A stretch of 64,000 bases of DNA from Mesorhizobium sp. 65-26 (GTDB lineage Bacteria > Pseudomonadota > Alphaproteobacteria > Rhizobiales > Rhizobiaceae): the NCBI GenBank assembly GCA_001899205.1, contig MKVL01000025.1:310001-374000 (forward strand), read 5' to 3'. The notes under the pieces were generated by a model, which saw only the letters and a program-made list of their open reading frames with translations, was not told the origin of the DNA and did not search any database. This document shows positions 1-8,300 of this stretch, piece after piece; the stretch's first letter is position 1; the number at the start of each line of letters is the position of its first letter. Both the position numbers and the translations under genes were made by a program.

Positions 1-41
1 TTGTCCCCTCTCCAGGACCGCTGCGCACGCCGGCAAGGTGA

Positions 42-968
42 TCAGGCGGCTGTCCTGTCGCTAATCGCCTTGCGCAGGAACCCTCCAGCCCTGCCAAGCG
101 CCGCGCGTGCCGCCTCGACGTCCATTCCGGTGATCGCCACCAGTATGGCCAGCTTCACGTCATTTCCCGTGCTGTCCAGCGCCTGCTTCGCCTGTGCCGC
201 CGTGCAGCCGGCCGTCTGCATGACGATACGGATCGCCCGGGCCACCAGCTTCTTGTTCGATGGCCTGAGGTCCACCATCAGGTTCTGGTAGCTCTTGCCG
301 ATGCGGATCATCGAGGCCGTCGTCAGCATGTTGAGCACCAGCTTCTGCGCCGTGCCCGATTTCATGCGCGTCGAGCCCGTCAGCACCTCGGGACCGACGA
401 CGGGAGAGATGGCGATGTCGGCGATGCCGGCGATCGTCGAAGCCGGATTGCAGGACAGGGCCACCGTGGTCGCGCCCAACTGCCGGGCATAGTTCAGTCC
501 GCCGACGACATAGGGGGTGCGCCCGCTGACGGCGATGCCGACCACCACGTCGTCACGGGTGAGCGCAATGTCCTGCAGCGCCTTCGCGCCCATCCGCTGG
601 TCGTCCTCGGCGCCTTCGGTCGCATGCACCAGCGCGTCCGGGCCGCCGGCGATCAGCCCGACGACCATCTCTTCCGGCACTCTGAAGGTGGGCGGGCATT
701 CCGACGCGTCGAGGACGCCAAGCCGGCCGCTGGTGCCGGCGCCCATGTAGATCAGCCGCGCGCCCTTGCGGAACGCATCGACGATGCGATCGACGGCAAT
801 GGCGATTTCCGGAATGACTTTCTCGACGGCGCCGGCAACGCCCTTGTCCTCGTCGTTGATCCGGCGCAGCACGTCGACGGTCGGCAAGAGGTCGATATCC
901 ATCGTCCTCGGATTGCGGCCTTCCGAAATCAGCCGGTCAAGCTCCGACATCAATCCCTGTTCCGTCAT
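42..968 (-). CDS. murQ: N-acetylmuramic acid 6-phosphate etherase
   Basis: Cytoplasmic lyase that removes the D-lactyl ether from MurNAc-6-phosphate, giving GlcNAc-6-phosphate and D-lactate in cell-wall recycling. The 308 residues match the usual MurQ length. The SIS-domain phosphosugar site [25 protein letters not shown] region is seen around residues 75-95, with the catalytic-type Glu in SECPPTF. The gene is the last of a leftward group after murA2 and the sugar kinase, but it is separated from the kinase by about 100 bp of AT-rich sequence holding its own promoter and operator-like palindromes, so it may be transcribed separately. The first ATG is used; a second ATG six codons in has a comparable upstream GGA-rich stretch. 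Positions 1-41 beyond the stop show nothing. Confidence 0.96.
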   Translation of the reverse strand: MTEQGLMSELDRLISEGRNPRTMDIDLLPTVDVLRRINDEDKGVAGAVEKVIPEIAIAVDRIVDAFRKGARLIYMGAGTSGRLGVLDASECPPTFRVPEEMVVGLIAGGPDALVHATEGAEDDQRMGAKALQDIALTRDDVVVGIAVSGRTPYVVGGLNYARQLGATTVALSCNPASTIAGIADIAISPVVGPEVLTGSTRMKSGTAQKLVLNMLTTASMIRIGKSYQNLMVDLRPSNKKLVARAIRIVMQTAGCTAAQAKQALDSTGNDVKLAILVAITGMDVEAARAALGRAGGFLRKAISDRTAA

Positions 969-1001
969 CCCGCCGCTCGCCGGTTCGTTAAGCTTCGTTA
1001 A

Positions 1002-1030
1002 CGTCTAGAATTGAATATTCGAGAGGTCAA
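1002..1030 (-). promoter_or_regulatory. putative murQ promoter
   Basis: Read on the minus strand, TTGACC (1030-1025) and TAGACG (1007-1002) are 17 bp apart, about 35 bp before the murQ start. A degenerate copy of the RpiR-type palindrome (1008-1020, GAATTGAATATTC) lies between the two boxes, which would suit repression. The -10 match is weak, so this is a prediction. Confidence 0.4.
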
Positions 1031-1039
1031 CAAAATTTT

Positions 1040-1054
1040 GGAATATAATATTCC
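1040..1054. promoter_or_regulatory. RpiR-type operator upstream of murQ
   Basis: GGAATATAATATTCC is a perfect odd-centred palindrome with 7-bp arms, directly upstream of the predicted murQ -35 box. The site at 3348-3362 in the murA2/rpiR gap has the same GGAATA...TATTCC arms and the same length. A weaker copy sits at 1008-1020. The linked RpiR/MurR-like regulator is the obvious candidate binder; that assignment is inferred. Confidence 0.6.
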
Positions 1055-1067
1055 TTCTGCGCGGCTC

Positions 1068-1952
1068 TCAACACCGGGCCGCGAGCCGCTTTGCCAGGAT
1101 GATCGCGCCCGCCACCGCGTCGCCGTCCGCCGGCTTCAGGCGGCGGCGCACATCGGGCGCGAGCCAGGGCTCGAGCGGGCTGGCGAGACCACCGAGCAGC
1201 GTGACTCTCGGCGCGCCTTTTTCGAACAGGACACGCACCAGCGTGTCGATCTGCTCGGCCGCCGCCTGCACGATGCGCCGCCCGACCGGATCGCCCTGGT
1301 CCGCGTGGCGCATCACCAGCGGCGCGAACGCGGCGTAGTCGGTCGCGCTCGCCCGGTCCATCCAGGCGACGGCCTCCATGGGGTCGTTCGAAAAGCGCTG
1401 CATGAGTTCGGTCAGCAACGGCGTTCGTTCGTGGCGGCCATCGTGCGCGCGCAACGCCAGTTGCACGGCCTTCAGGCCCAGATCTGCGCCGCTGCCTTCG
1501 TCGGAGATCGGGAAGCCGTAGCCGCCGGCGCGCAGGTCGCGCCCATCGGCAAAGCCAAGGCCGATCGAACCGGTTCCGGCAATGACGATGGCGCCGTCCT
1601 GGCCGGAATGCGCGCCGAGGCAGGCGCCGACGCCGTCGCTGACGAAGTCGATGCTGGCGAAGGGGTGGGGGATCGCGCTCAGAGCCTCGAGCGCGCCCTT
1701 GCGGCCGATGCCCGCAAGCCCGATGCCGGCATGGGTCCTGGCGATCTCATGCTTTCCGAAACCGGCTTCCTCGATCGCCGCGCCGAAGGCCCGGGCGACG
1801 GAAGCCCAGGCTTCCGCGATGCCGAGCCGGGTCGTCGCCGGGCCGGACAGCCCCTGTCCGAGGACGTTTCCATCCTTGTCCTCCAGTCGTGCCCGGCAGC
1901 CGGTGCCGCCGCCGTCGACGCCCAGAAAATAGCGGTCCCCGCCGCTGGTCAC
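1068..1952 (-). CDS. BadF/BcrA-type N-acetylhexosamine kinase
   Basis: ATPase-fold sugar kinase of the BadF/BadG/BcrA/BcrD (NagK-like) family, 294 residues. The phosphate-1 loop GVDGGGTGCRARL is near residue 10 and the second phosphate loop GTGSIGLGF is near residue 120; a GSGADLG motif follows. In this neighbourhood it most likely phosphorylates MurNAc and/or GlcNAc at O6, feeding MurQ. Substrate preference cannot be read from the sequence. The GTG start at 1952 overlaps the murA2 stop in a GTGA arrangement, so translation is probably coupled. An open frame continues upstream inside murA2 but has no kinase-like residues, which is why the GTG was chosen. Confidence 0.85.
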   Translation of the reverse strand: MTSGGDRYFLGVDGGGTGCRARLEDKDGNVLGQGLSGPATTRLGIAEAWASVARAFGAAIEEAGFGKHEIARTHAGIGLAGIGRKGALEALSAIPHPFASIDFVSDGVGACLGAHSGQDGAIVIAGTGSIGLGFADGRDLRAGGYGFPISDEGSGADLGLKAVQLALRAHDGRHERTPLLTELMQRFSNDPMEAVAWMDRASATDYAAFAPLVMRHADQGDPVGRRIVQAAAEQIDTLVRVLFEKGAPRVTLLGGLASPLEPWLAPDVRRRLKPADGDAVAGAIILAKRLAARC

Positions 1953-3205
1953 GCGCGCACCCGCTCGATATCGGCGCCGCACAGACGCAGCTTGCGGTCC
2001 AATTGCTCGTAGCCGCGGTCGAGATGGTAGACGCGGTTGATGGTCGTCTCGCCCTCGCACACCAGCGCCGCCAGCACCAGAGAGACCGAGGCGCGCAGGT
2101 CGGTCGCCATCACCTGCGCTCCCTTCATCGGCGCGCCGCCCCGCACCAGCGCCATCGTGCCCTGGAGCTTGATGTTGGCGCCGAGCCGCATCAGCTCGGG
2201 AACATGCATGAAGCGGTTCTCGAAGATCGTCTCGCGCACCAGCGAGGCGCCGTCGGCGCGGCACATCAGCGCCATGAATTGCGCCTGGAGGTCGGTCGGA
2301 AAACCCGGATAGGGCTCGGTCGTGATGTCGATGGCCTTGAGCTGGCCGCCGCGCGACACGATCAGCCCGCGATCGCCGGGCCAGACGCTGGCCCCGGCCG
2401 CCTCCAGCACCTGCACGACCGAGGCCATGTGCTCCAGCCTGGCGTTGGTCAGTTCAAGCTGGCCGCCTGTGATCGCCGCCGCCACCGCATAGGTGCCGGC
2501 CTCGATCCGGTCGGGGATGATGTCGTGCCGGGCGGGGCGCCAGCTCGTGGTGCCGCCGATCAGGATGCGGTGGGTGCCGGCGCCTTCGATGCGCGCGCCC
2601 ATGGCGTTCAGACAGGCGGCAAGGTCGGCGACCTCGGGCTCGCGCGCGGCGTTGAGGATCTCGGTCTCGCCTTTCGCGGCGGTCGCGGCCATCATGGCCG
2701 TTTCCGTGGCGCCGACAGAGGGCGAGCTCAGCACGATACGGGTGCCGGTGAGGCCTTGGGGCGTCGAGGCGACGATAAGCCCGTTCTCGATCGCGATGCT
2801 GGCGCCAAGGGCAGCCAGGGCGGCGACATGCATATCCACCGGGCGTGCCCCGATGGCGCAACCGCCCGGCAGGGAGACCCTCGCATGGCCGAAGCGAGCG
2901 AGCAGCGGTGCCAGCACCAGGACCGTTGCACGCATGCGCCGCACGGTATCGTAGGAAGTCTCCCTGGACGCGGCGGCGCCGGCATCGATCGTGGCGCTAT
3001 GCGCCGAGCGCGTCACCTCGGCGCCGTGCAGTCGCACCACGCCCAGCATGTTCTCCACGTCAGTGACGTCGGGCAAGTTGGTCAGCTCCACCGGATAGGG
3101 GCTGAGCAGCGCCGCCGCGATCTGCGGCAGGGCGGCATTCTTGGCGCCGGATATCGTCACCGCGCCTTCAAGCCTCCGCCCGCCGACAATGCGCAACCTG
3201 TCCAT
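1949..3205 (-). CDS. murA: UDP-N-acetylglucosamine 1-carboxyvinyltransferase, second copy type (MurA)
   Basis: Enolpyruvyl transferase of 418 residues (E. coli MurA has 419). It transfers enolpyruvate from PEP to UDP-GlcNAc, the first committed step of peptidoglycan precursor synthesis. Lys22 and Asn23 (GAKNAALP), Arg92 and the reactive cysteine Cys116 in LPGGCAIGARPVD are all in place, so it should be active and of the fosfomycin-sensitive Cys type. It lies in an operon with the hexosamine kinase and next to murQ rather than in a division or housekeeping cluster, suggesting an inducible paralog tied to recycling; a separate housekeeping murA elsewhere is an inference. The start at MDRLRIVGG fits the family; a longer frame begins 17 codons upstream. 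Confidence 0.93.
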   Translation of the reverse strand: MDRLRIVGGRRLEGAVTISGAKNAALPQIAAALLSPYPVELTNLPDVTDVENMLGVVRLHGAEVTRSAHSATIDAGAAASRETSYDTVRRMRATVLVLAPLLARFGHARVSLPGGCAIGARPVDMHVAALAALGASIAIENGLIVASTPQGLTGTRIVLSSPSVGATETAMMAATAAKGETEILNAAREPEVADLAACLNAMGARIEGAGTHRILIGGTTSWRPARHDIIPDRIEAGTYAVAAAITGGQLELTNARLEHMASVVQVLEAAGASVWPGDRGLIVSRGGQLKAIDITTEPYPGFPTDLQAQFMALMCRADGASLVRETIFENRFMHVPELMRLGANIKLQGTMALVRGGAPMKGAQVMATDLRASVSLVLAALVCEGETTINRVYHLDRGYEQLDRKLRLCGADIERVRA

Positions 3206-3347
3206 GATCCGGATCCCGATCCGTTTTGACCGAGGCCGCCATGGAGGGGCGTGCATGGGTGGTCTCGTCCACGCGAAGCCGGACCGAGGATCGGGCCTGC
3301 CGTCGCTTTCACAGTCGATTGCTCATTCTTCGCTGTCAATCGGGGTT

Positions 3348-3362
3348 GGAATAATTTATTCC
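3348..3362. promoter_or_regulatory. RpiR-type operator between murA and rpiR
   Basis: GGAATAATTTATTCC, a perfect 15-bp odd-centred palindrome with 7-bp arms, lies in the divergent gap between the leftward murA and the rightward regulator gene. It shares both six-base ends with the site at 1040-1054. Position and sharing suggest it controls murA-kinase and the regulator itself. Confidence 0.6.
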
Positions 3363-3473
3363 TCTTGCCGAGGCCATGAAGGGCAGGTCCGGTTCTGTGC
3401 ATAGGAAGCCGCGGGCGGCTCTCGAAAGCGCGGGACGGGTTTCTCGCCGGCGAAATGGATCTGGAGGGGACCC

Positions 3474-4322
3474 ATGTCCGTCCTGAACAGGATCAACGCG
3501 AAGCTCGACGGCATGGCGCCCGGCGATCGCCAGATCGGACAGTACATCCTCGACAATCCGGACCAGATGCTGCGCCTGTCGACGGCCGCGCTCGCCGCCG
3601 AGATCGGCCGCAGCCAGTCGAGCGTCGTCAAGTTCAGCCAGAAGCTCGGCTACGCCAGCTATCAGGAGCTCAAGCTCGCCGTCAGTGAGGCCAGGGCCAA
3701 GGACTGGCAGGTGCCGGCGGGCGTGATCCATGGCTCGATCGAGGTCGGCGATGACTATCCGGTCATCCTGCGCAAGTTGGTCGGCAGCAAGCTTCTGTCG
3801 ATGCAGCAGACCGTCGCCAGCAATGACGAACAGCACATAGGCAAGGCCCTGGCGGCGCTGGATCGCGCCCGCCGCATCCATCTCGCGGGCGTCGGCGCGT
3901 CCTCGCTGGTGGCCCGCGATTTCTCCTACAAACTGATGAAGCTTGGCCGCAACGTGCTGCACGACAGCGACAGCCATGTGCAGATGGCCAACGCTTCGGC
4001 GCTGGGCGCTGGCGACGTGCTGTTCGCTCTGTCCTATTCGGGCGCGAGCATCGAAACCCTGCGCGTCGCCGAGCTCGCCCGGGCGCGCGGCGCCACCGTG
4101 ATCGCCGTCACTGGACTGCACGACAACCCGCTGAGCCGGGTCGCCGACATCCGCCTCCATACGGTGGCCGACGAGGAAAAGGCGCGGTCCTCGTCCATCA
4201 CTGCGCGCGACGCGCAACTGACGCTGACCGACCTCCTGTTCATCCTGCTCGTTCAGAGCCAGCCCGACGCCAACGAATATGTTCACAACAGCGAGGTCGC
4301 GGTCTCCGTGCTGAAGGCATAG
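3474..4322 (+). CDS. RpiR/MurR-family transcriptional regulator with SIS domain
   Basis: 282-residue regulator with an N-terminal RpiR helix-turn-helix (about residues 1-77; the region AAEIGRSQSSVVKFSQKLG contains the recognition helix) and a C-terminal SIS phosphosugar-binding domain (about 120-260; LAGVGASSLVARDF and LFALSYSGAS). Such proteins sense sugar phosphates; MurR of E. coli responds to MurNAc-6-phosphate, the substrate of MurQ encoded here, so the same ligand is likely. It is divergent from murA-kinase with a shared palindrome in the gap. GGAGGGG lies about 8 bases before the ATG and supports this start. Confidence 0.92.
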   Translation: MSVLNRINAKLDGMAPGDRQIGQYILDNPDQMLRLSTAALAAEIGRSQSSVVKFSQKLGYASYQELKLAVSEARAKDWQVPAGVIHGSIEVGDDYPVILRKLVGSKLLSMQQTVASNDEQHIGKALAALDRARRIHLAGVGASSLVARDFSYKLMKLGRNVLHDSDSHVQMANASALGAGDVLFALSYSGASIETLRVAELARARGATVIAVTGLHDNPLSRVADIRLHTVADEEKARSSSITARDAQLTLTDLLFILLVQSQPDANEYVHNSEVAVSVLKA

Positions 4323-4526
4323 GGGGGCCGCCTGAGGGCGCCGCGCGTTTGTCGCTGCGCCTCGCATAAATGTTGAACGGCCCGCACTTGCACGCGCGGC
4401 CGCTCTCTGGCTCTTAGGGGCACCCGTGAACGCGGACTGATTCGCGTCTCGCCGGCCTTCGGGCCCGAGGCTCAGCGCGCTGGTACGAGGGACGTGCAAG
4501 GGCCGGTAGGCGAAGGAGAAAGAGGC

Positions 4527-5561
4527 ATGGCCGAGTTCAAGAAGCCGGAAATCTCCGAGATGAGACCCAAGATCTCGGTGATCGGCGTCGGCGGCGGTGG
4601 CGGCAATGCGGTCAACAACATGATCGCCGAGAAGCTGCAGGGCGCTGAATTCATCGCCGCCAACACCGATGCCCAGGCCCTCACCATGTCGAAGGCAACC
4701 CGGCTCATCCAGCTCGGCGCGCACATCACGGAAGGTCTCGGCGCGGGTTCGCTGCCCGAGGTCGGCCGCGCGGCGGCCGAGGAATCCCTCGACGAGATCA
4801 TGGACCATCTCGCCGGCACCCATATGTGCTTCGTCACCGCCGGCATGGGAGGCGGCACCGGCACCGGCGCCGCGCCGATCATCGCGCATGCCGCGCGCAA
4901 GGCCGGCATCCTGACCGTCGCGGTTGTCACCAAGCCCTTCACCTTCGAGGGCCGGCGGCGCATGCAGATGGCCGAGGAAGGCATAGAGCGCCTGCGCGAG
5001 GCGGCCGACACGGTGATCGTCATCCCGAACCAGAACCTGTTCAGGATCGCCGACGCCAAGACCACGTTCGGCGATGCCTTCGTCATCGCCGATCGCGTGC
5101 TCTATTCCGGCGTGAGCTGCATCACCGACCTGATCGTCAAGGAAGGTTTGATCAATCTCGATTTCGCCGACGTCAAATCCATCATGCGTGATATGGGCCG
5201 TGCCATGATGGGCACCGGCGAGGCCTCGGGCGAGGGCCGGGCCATGAAGGCGGCGGAAGCCGCGATCGCCAATCCGCTTCTCGACGAAGTGTCGATGAAG
5301 GGCGCCAAGGGCGTGCTGGTCTCGATCTCAGGCGGCCGCGACATGACGCTGTTCGAGGTCGATGAGGCGGCCACCCGTATCCGCGAGGAGGTCTACGAGG
5401 ATGCCGACATCATCGTCGGCTCCATCTTCGACAAGAGTCTCGAGGGCCGCTTCAAGGTGTCGGTCGTGGCGACCGGGCTCGATCGCCCTAACGAGAACGA
5501 GGCCGCCGTCGACATGAGCCGCGACCGTTCGGGCATGACCCCGCTGCGCACGCTGCAGTAA
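4527..5561 (+). CDS. ftsZ2: short FtsZ paralog without C-terminal linker and tail
   Basis: Tubulin-like GTPase of 344 residues. The GTP-binding signature [12 protein letters not shown], the N-terminal [13 protein letters not shown] loop and the synergy-loop [11 protein letters not shown] are all present, so nucleotide binding and polymer-stimulated hydrolysis should be possible. The protein stops soon after the globular core (..MTPLRTLQ) and lacks the long variable linker and the conserved C-terminal peptide that recruits FtsA and ZipA-type partners. Rhizobial genomes are known to carry such truncated second FtsZ copies beside a long main FtsZ. The ATG chosen follows GGAGAAAGAGG; an in-frame start 11 codons upstream lacks comparable support. 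It is monocistronic and faces the next gene tail to tail. Confidence 0.92.
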   Translation: MAEFKKPEISEMRPKISVIGVGGGGGNAVNNMIAEKLQGAEFIAANTDAQALTMSKATRLIQLGAHITEGLGAGSLPEVGRAAAEESLDEIMDHLAGTHMCFVTAGMGGGTGTGAAPIIAHAARKAGILTVAVVTKPFTFEGRRRMQMAEEGIERLREAADTVIVIPNQNLFRIADAKTTFGDAFVIADRVLYSGVSCITDLIVKEGLINLDFADVKSIMRDMGRAMMGTGEASGEGRAMKAAEAAIANPLLDEVSMKGAKGVLVSISGGRDMTLFEVDEAATRIREEVYEDADIIVGSIFDKSLEGRFKVSVVATGLDRPNENEAAVDMSRDRSGMTPLRTLQ

Positions 5562-5568
5562 GCGGGTC

Positions 5569-5600
5569 GCCTTCGCCTCGCGGCCACGCGAGGCGAAGGC
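5569..5600. terminator. hairpin between convergent ftsZ2 and DapA-like gene
   Basis: A perfect 14-bp stem (GCCTTCGCCTCGCG pairing with its complement) closes a GCCA loop, placed 8 bases after the ftsZ2 stop and 9 bases from the opposing gene's stop. There is no T-run, so it may act as a transcript-end stabiliser in both directions rather than as a textbook intrinsic terminator. Confidence 0.6.
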
Positions 5601-5609
5601 GGTCGGAGA

Positions 5610-6599
5610 TCAGGCCCGCCGCCTCACCGGGGTATCCGCCGAACCGTCCGCCTGGCCGGTGAAGCTGCGCCAGGCCGGCTCCAGGCCGGCTTCCCAACGG
5701 CGGAAATCACGCAGCATCCAGTCGCGCTCCGGCCGTGCCACGTCCGACATCGGCGGCAGCACACGATTCCAGCCCGGCTCCGCGTTCATCTCGGCCAGCA
5801 CCGCCTTGACCGAGGCGACGAACGGCTTGCGCGACAGGATGAAATCGCCGGAGATCAGTGCCGGCAGCAGGTTCCTGCGGTCGAAGGCGGTCGGCGCGTC
5901 GAACATGGCGCGCATCAGCCGCGGCATGGCGTTGCCCAGGCCGCATATGGTGCCCCGCGCACCGGCCGCCAGCGCCTGCGGCAGATGGATTTCGGTGCCC
6001 GTATAGATCGACAGGTGCGAGAAGCGGCGGATGAGCGCTTCGGTGAAATCGAGGTCGCCGCCGCTGTCCTTCACGCCGGTGATGATACCGGGATAGGCCT
6101 CGTCAAGGCGGCGGATGACGCGCGCCGTCAGCGGCACGCCGCATATGTCGGGGAAATGGTAGAGGCATAGCCGCAGGTCGGCACGCGCGATCCGGTCGAT
6201 CACCGTCGCGTAGAAGCGGAATGTACCTTCCTCGGTGATGCCGCCGCGATAGACGCAGGGTGGCATCAGCAAGAGACTATCCACGTTGCGATCGAGAGCA
6301 TGCTGCGCCAGCCGCGCTATGTCGGGAATGGCGAGCGCGCCGACCGACACGACGATCTTGCCCGGCGCCATGCCGGTGGCAAGCAATCCGTCGAGCCCCC
6401 GCATGCGGTCCTCGACCGCGAATTCCGCGCCTTCCCCTGTCGTTCCGAACAGCGCGACGCCGTCGCAGCCGGCGGCGAGCAGCATGGCGACATGGGCGCC
6501 GAGCAACCCGATGTCCGGCCGCAGGTCCTGGGTCAGCGGCGTCGCGGCCGCGACCATGAGGCAATCGGTCTCCGGCAGGGCCGGCGCTGGGGTCTTCAT
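5610..6599 (-). CDS. DapA-family (dihydrodipicolinate synthase-like) aldolase/lyase
   Basis: TIM-barrel class I lyase of 329 residues. Family landmarks are LFGTTGEGAEF near the pyruvate-binding site, YHFPDICG with the catalytic Tyr, and GVKDSGGD with the Schiff-base Lys. True DapA of lysine synthesis is unlikely because of the catabolic context: it is divergent from a TRAP transporter operon and near a UxaA/GarD-type dehydratase. A 2-keto-3-deoxy-sugar-acid aldolase or 5-dehydro-4-deoxyglucarate dehydratase role is more plausible. The start is uncertain: ATG at 6599 was taken by family alignment, while an in-frame GTG lies 12 bases upstream and the frame stays open to about 6650. Confidence 0.85.
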   Translation of the reverse strand: MKTPAPALPETDCLMVAAATPLTQDLRPDIGLLGAHVAMLLAAGCDGVALFGTTGEGAEFAVEDRMRGLDGLLATGMAPGKIVVSVGALAIPDIARLAQHALDRNVDSLLLMPPCVYRGGITEEGTFRFYATVIDRIARADLRLCLYHFPDICGVPLTARVIRRLDEAYPGIITGVKDSGGDLDFTEALIRRFSHLSIYTGTEIHLPQALAAGARGTICGLGNAMPRLMRAMFDAPTAFDRRNLLPALISGDFILSRKPFVASVKAVLAEMNAEPGWNRVLPPMSDVARPERDWMLRDFRRWEAGLEPAWRSFTGQADGSADTPVRRRA

Positions 6600-6667
6600 C
6601 GCTGCGGTCACTCGTCTGTCGGGCGGTCTCGGCCCTTCGCTCTCCAACAAATGATGATTGATTGCAT

Positions 6668-6691
6668 ATTGTCAACATTCAGCTTGACGAT
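6668..6691. promoter_or_regulatory. operator-like inverted repeat in the lyase/TRAP divergent gap
   Basis: ATTGTCAA and TTGACGAT form imperfect 8-bp arms (one mismatch) around an 8-base spacer, between the divergent DapA-like and dctP genes. The left part, ATTGTCAACATT, resembles the reverse complement (ATTGTCAGCAAT) of two copies found near the GntR gene at 13052-13066 and 13148-13162, hinting at a common regulator. Confidence 0.4.
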
Positions 6692-6776
6692 TTGTGACAG
6701 GGATGAAAACATCCCCAACGTCAGATCGCGCGCCGGCCTACGGCGACACAGCAAGCGACGCAGGAGGGGAAAGAAC

Positions 6777-7802
6777 ATGAGCAGGCAGGATCCATCTTTT
6801 CTGAATCGAGCCGTCCGCCGGCGCACGGTCGTCGCTGGCGCCCTGGGTGTCCTGGCGACGCCTTTCATTTCGCGTATGGCCTTCGCGGCCCCCAAGGTGA
6901 TCCGCGCGTCGACGCCGGGTCCCGATACCGAATGGCAATCCAAGGCGCTGCAGGCCTTCAAGGCCGAGCTCGACAAGTCGATGCCCGGTGCCTTCGATGT
7001 GCAGTTGCATTACAATGGCACCCTGTTCGCGCAGGGTTCCGAGATCGAGGCGCTGCAGCGCGGCAATCTGGAAGTGGCGCTTACCTCGCCTTCCGACATC
7101 GCCGAACTGATCCCGGAATATTCGATCTTCACCACCGGCTATCTGTTCCGTGACGCCAAGCACCTGGATTCCGTCTACGACGGCGACGTCGGCAAGGAGT
7201 TCAAGGAAAAGGTCGCTGGCGACCTGAAGCTGCAGATCATCAGGAGCCAGTATCTCGGCACCCGCCATGTCATCCTGCGCACGCCGCGTACCGTCAACGT
7301 GCCGACGGATCTCAAGGGGGTGAAGTTGCGCATGCCGAGCTCGGATGCCTGGCAGTTCCTGGGCAATGCACTCGGCGCCAGCGCGACGCCGCTGGCTTTC
7401 GAGGAAGTCTATCTTGCCATGCAAACGGGCACGATCGACGGGTTGGAAAACCCGCTGCCGGACGCCATCGCGTCGAAATTCTATGAAGTATCTAAGCAGA
7501 TCGTTCTCACCGGCCATCAGGTCGCGAACGTCTTCTTCACCATGCCGACCGCGTTCTGGGACAAGCTCAGCGATGGCGAGAAGAAAGCGGTGCTGGCGGC
7601 CGAGGATGCAGCCAAGAAGGTCAATGATGACGGCGTGATCGCCACCGAGAATGACGGCAGGGCCTTCTTCGAAAAGCACGGCAACACGGTCACGACTCCG
7701 GACGTTGATGCCTTCCGCAAGCATGTGCTGGACGCTTTCGTGAATTCGGATTTCTCGAAGAACTGGCCGAAGGGCCTGCTCGACCGCATCGGCGCTGCCT
7801 AG
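6777..7802 (+). CDS. dctP: TRAP transporter solute-binding protein DctP
   Basis: Periplasmic binding protein of a tripartite ATP-independent transporter, 341 residues. The N-terminus carries an arginine-rich Tat-like signal (VRRRTVVAGALGVLATPF, cleavage near AFA-AP). The DctP core includes LRMPSSDAW and the family signature around PLAFEEVYLAMQTGTIDGLENP, where the conserved Arg and substrate-carboxylate pocket lie. It probably binds an organic or sugar acid. AGGAGGGGAAAG lies just before the ATG. The next gene, dctQ, begins 9 bases after the stop, so the three transporter genes form an operon. Confidence 0.93.
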   Translation: MSRQDPSFLNRAVRRRTVVAGALGVLATPFISRMAFAAPKVIRASTPGPDTEWQSKALQAFKAELDKSMPGAFDVQLHYNGTLFAQGSEIEALQRGNLEVALTSPSDIAELIPEYSIFTTGYLFRDAKHLDSVYDGDVGKEFKEKVAGDLKLQIIRSQYLGTRHVILRTPRTVNVPTDLKGVKLRMPSSDAWQFLGNALGASATPLAFEEVYLAMQTGTIDGLENPLPDAIASKFYEVSKQIVLTGHQVANVFFTMPTAFWDKLSDGEKKAVLAAEDAAKKVNDDGVIATENDGRAFFEKHGNTVTTPDVDAFRKHVLDAFVNSDFSKNWPKGLLDRIGAA

Positions 7803-7811
7803 GGCGGGCCG

Positions 7812-8291
7812 ATGCAAAGCCTCGCGCTTTTCTGGAGGCGATTTGCGGAATCGGTGAGCGTCGTGGCCTTTGCCGTGATGTTCTCCGGTTTCGTGATCGG
7901 CATCTTCGCCCGTTACGTCTTCGGCACCCCGATCGCGTGGTCGAACGAACTTTGCGTCATCGGTTATGTCTGGATCGTGTTCTGGACGAGCGACATACTG
8001 CTCAAGGAACGGCAGCATATCGTCTTCGACGTGATCTATGGCTGGTTCCCGCCAGCCGCTCGACGCGCCGTCGCGGTGTTCATCAGTCTGTCGCTGGCGC
8101 TGGTGTTCCTGGCGGCGATCCCCGGGACTTACGACTACATAGCCTTCCTCGGGCGCCGACGGTCGATGCTGCTGCATGTGCCGCTGCAACTGGTCTTTGG
8201 TTGCTTCCTGATCTTCGTCGTCGCGGTCGTCGTCAATGCGGTGCGGCGGCTCTGGCAGCTCTTTCAGCCCGGCTGGGAACAGCATCTCTAG
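7812..8291 (+). CDS. dctQ: TRAP transporter small membrane subunit DctQ
   Basis: 159-residue protein with four predicted membrane segments (roughly residues 17-37, 50-68, 90-110 and 130-150), the standard topology of the small TRAP subunit. The motif WSNELCVIGYVWIVFWTS after the first hairpin is typical of DctQ. It associates with DctM in the inner membrane. Spacing to both neighbours is 9 bases, consistent with translational coupling. Confidence 0.92.
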   Translation: MQSLALFWRRFAESVSVVAFAVMFSGFVIGIFARYVFGTPIAWSNELCVIGYVWIVFWTSDILLKERQHIVFDVIYGWFPPAARRAVAVFISLSLALVFLAAIPGTYDYIAFLGRRRSMLLHVPLQLVFGCFLIFVVAVVVNAVRRLWQLFQPGWEQHL

Positions 8292-8300
8292 GGAAAACTA

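Noticed and set aside
3336..4889. Minus-strand frame of about 517 codons spanning rpiR and the ftsZ start
   Set aside because: It crosses two well-supported plus-strand genes and the rpiR promoter region, and its translation matches nothing.
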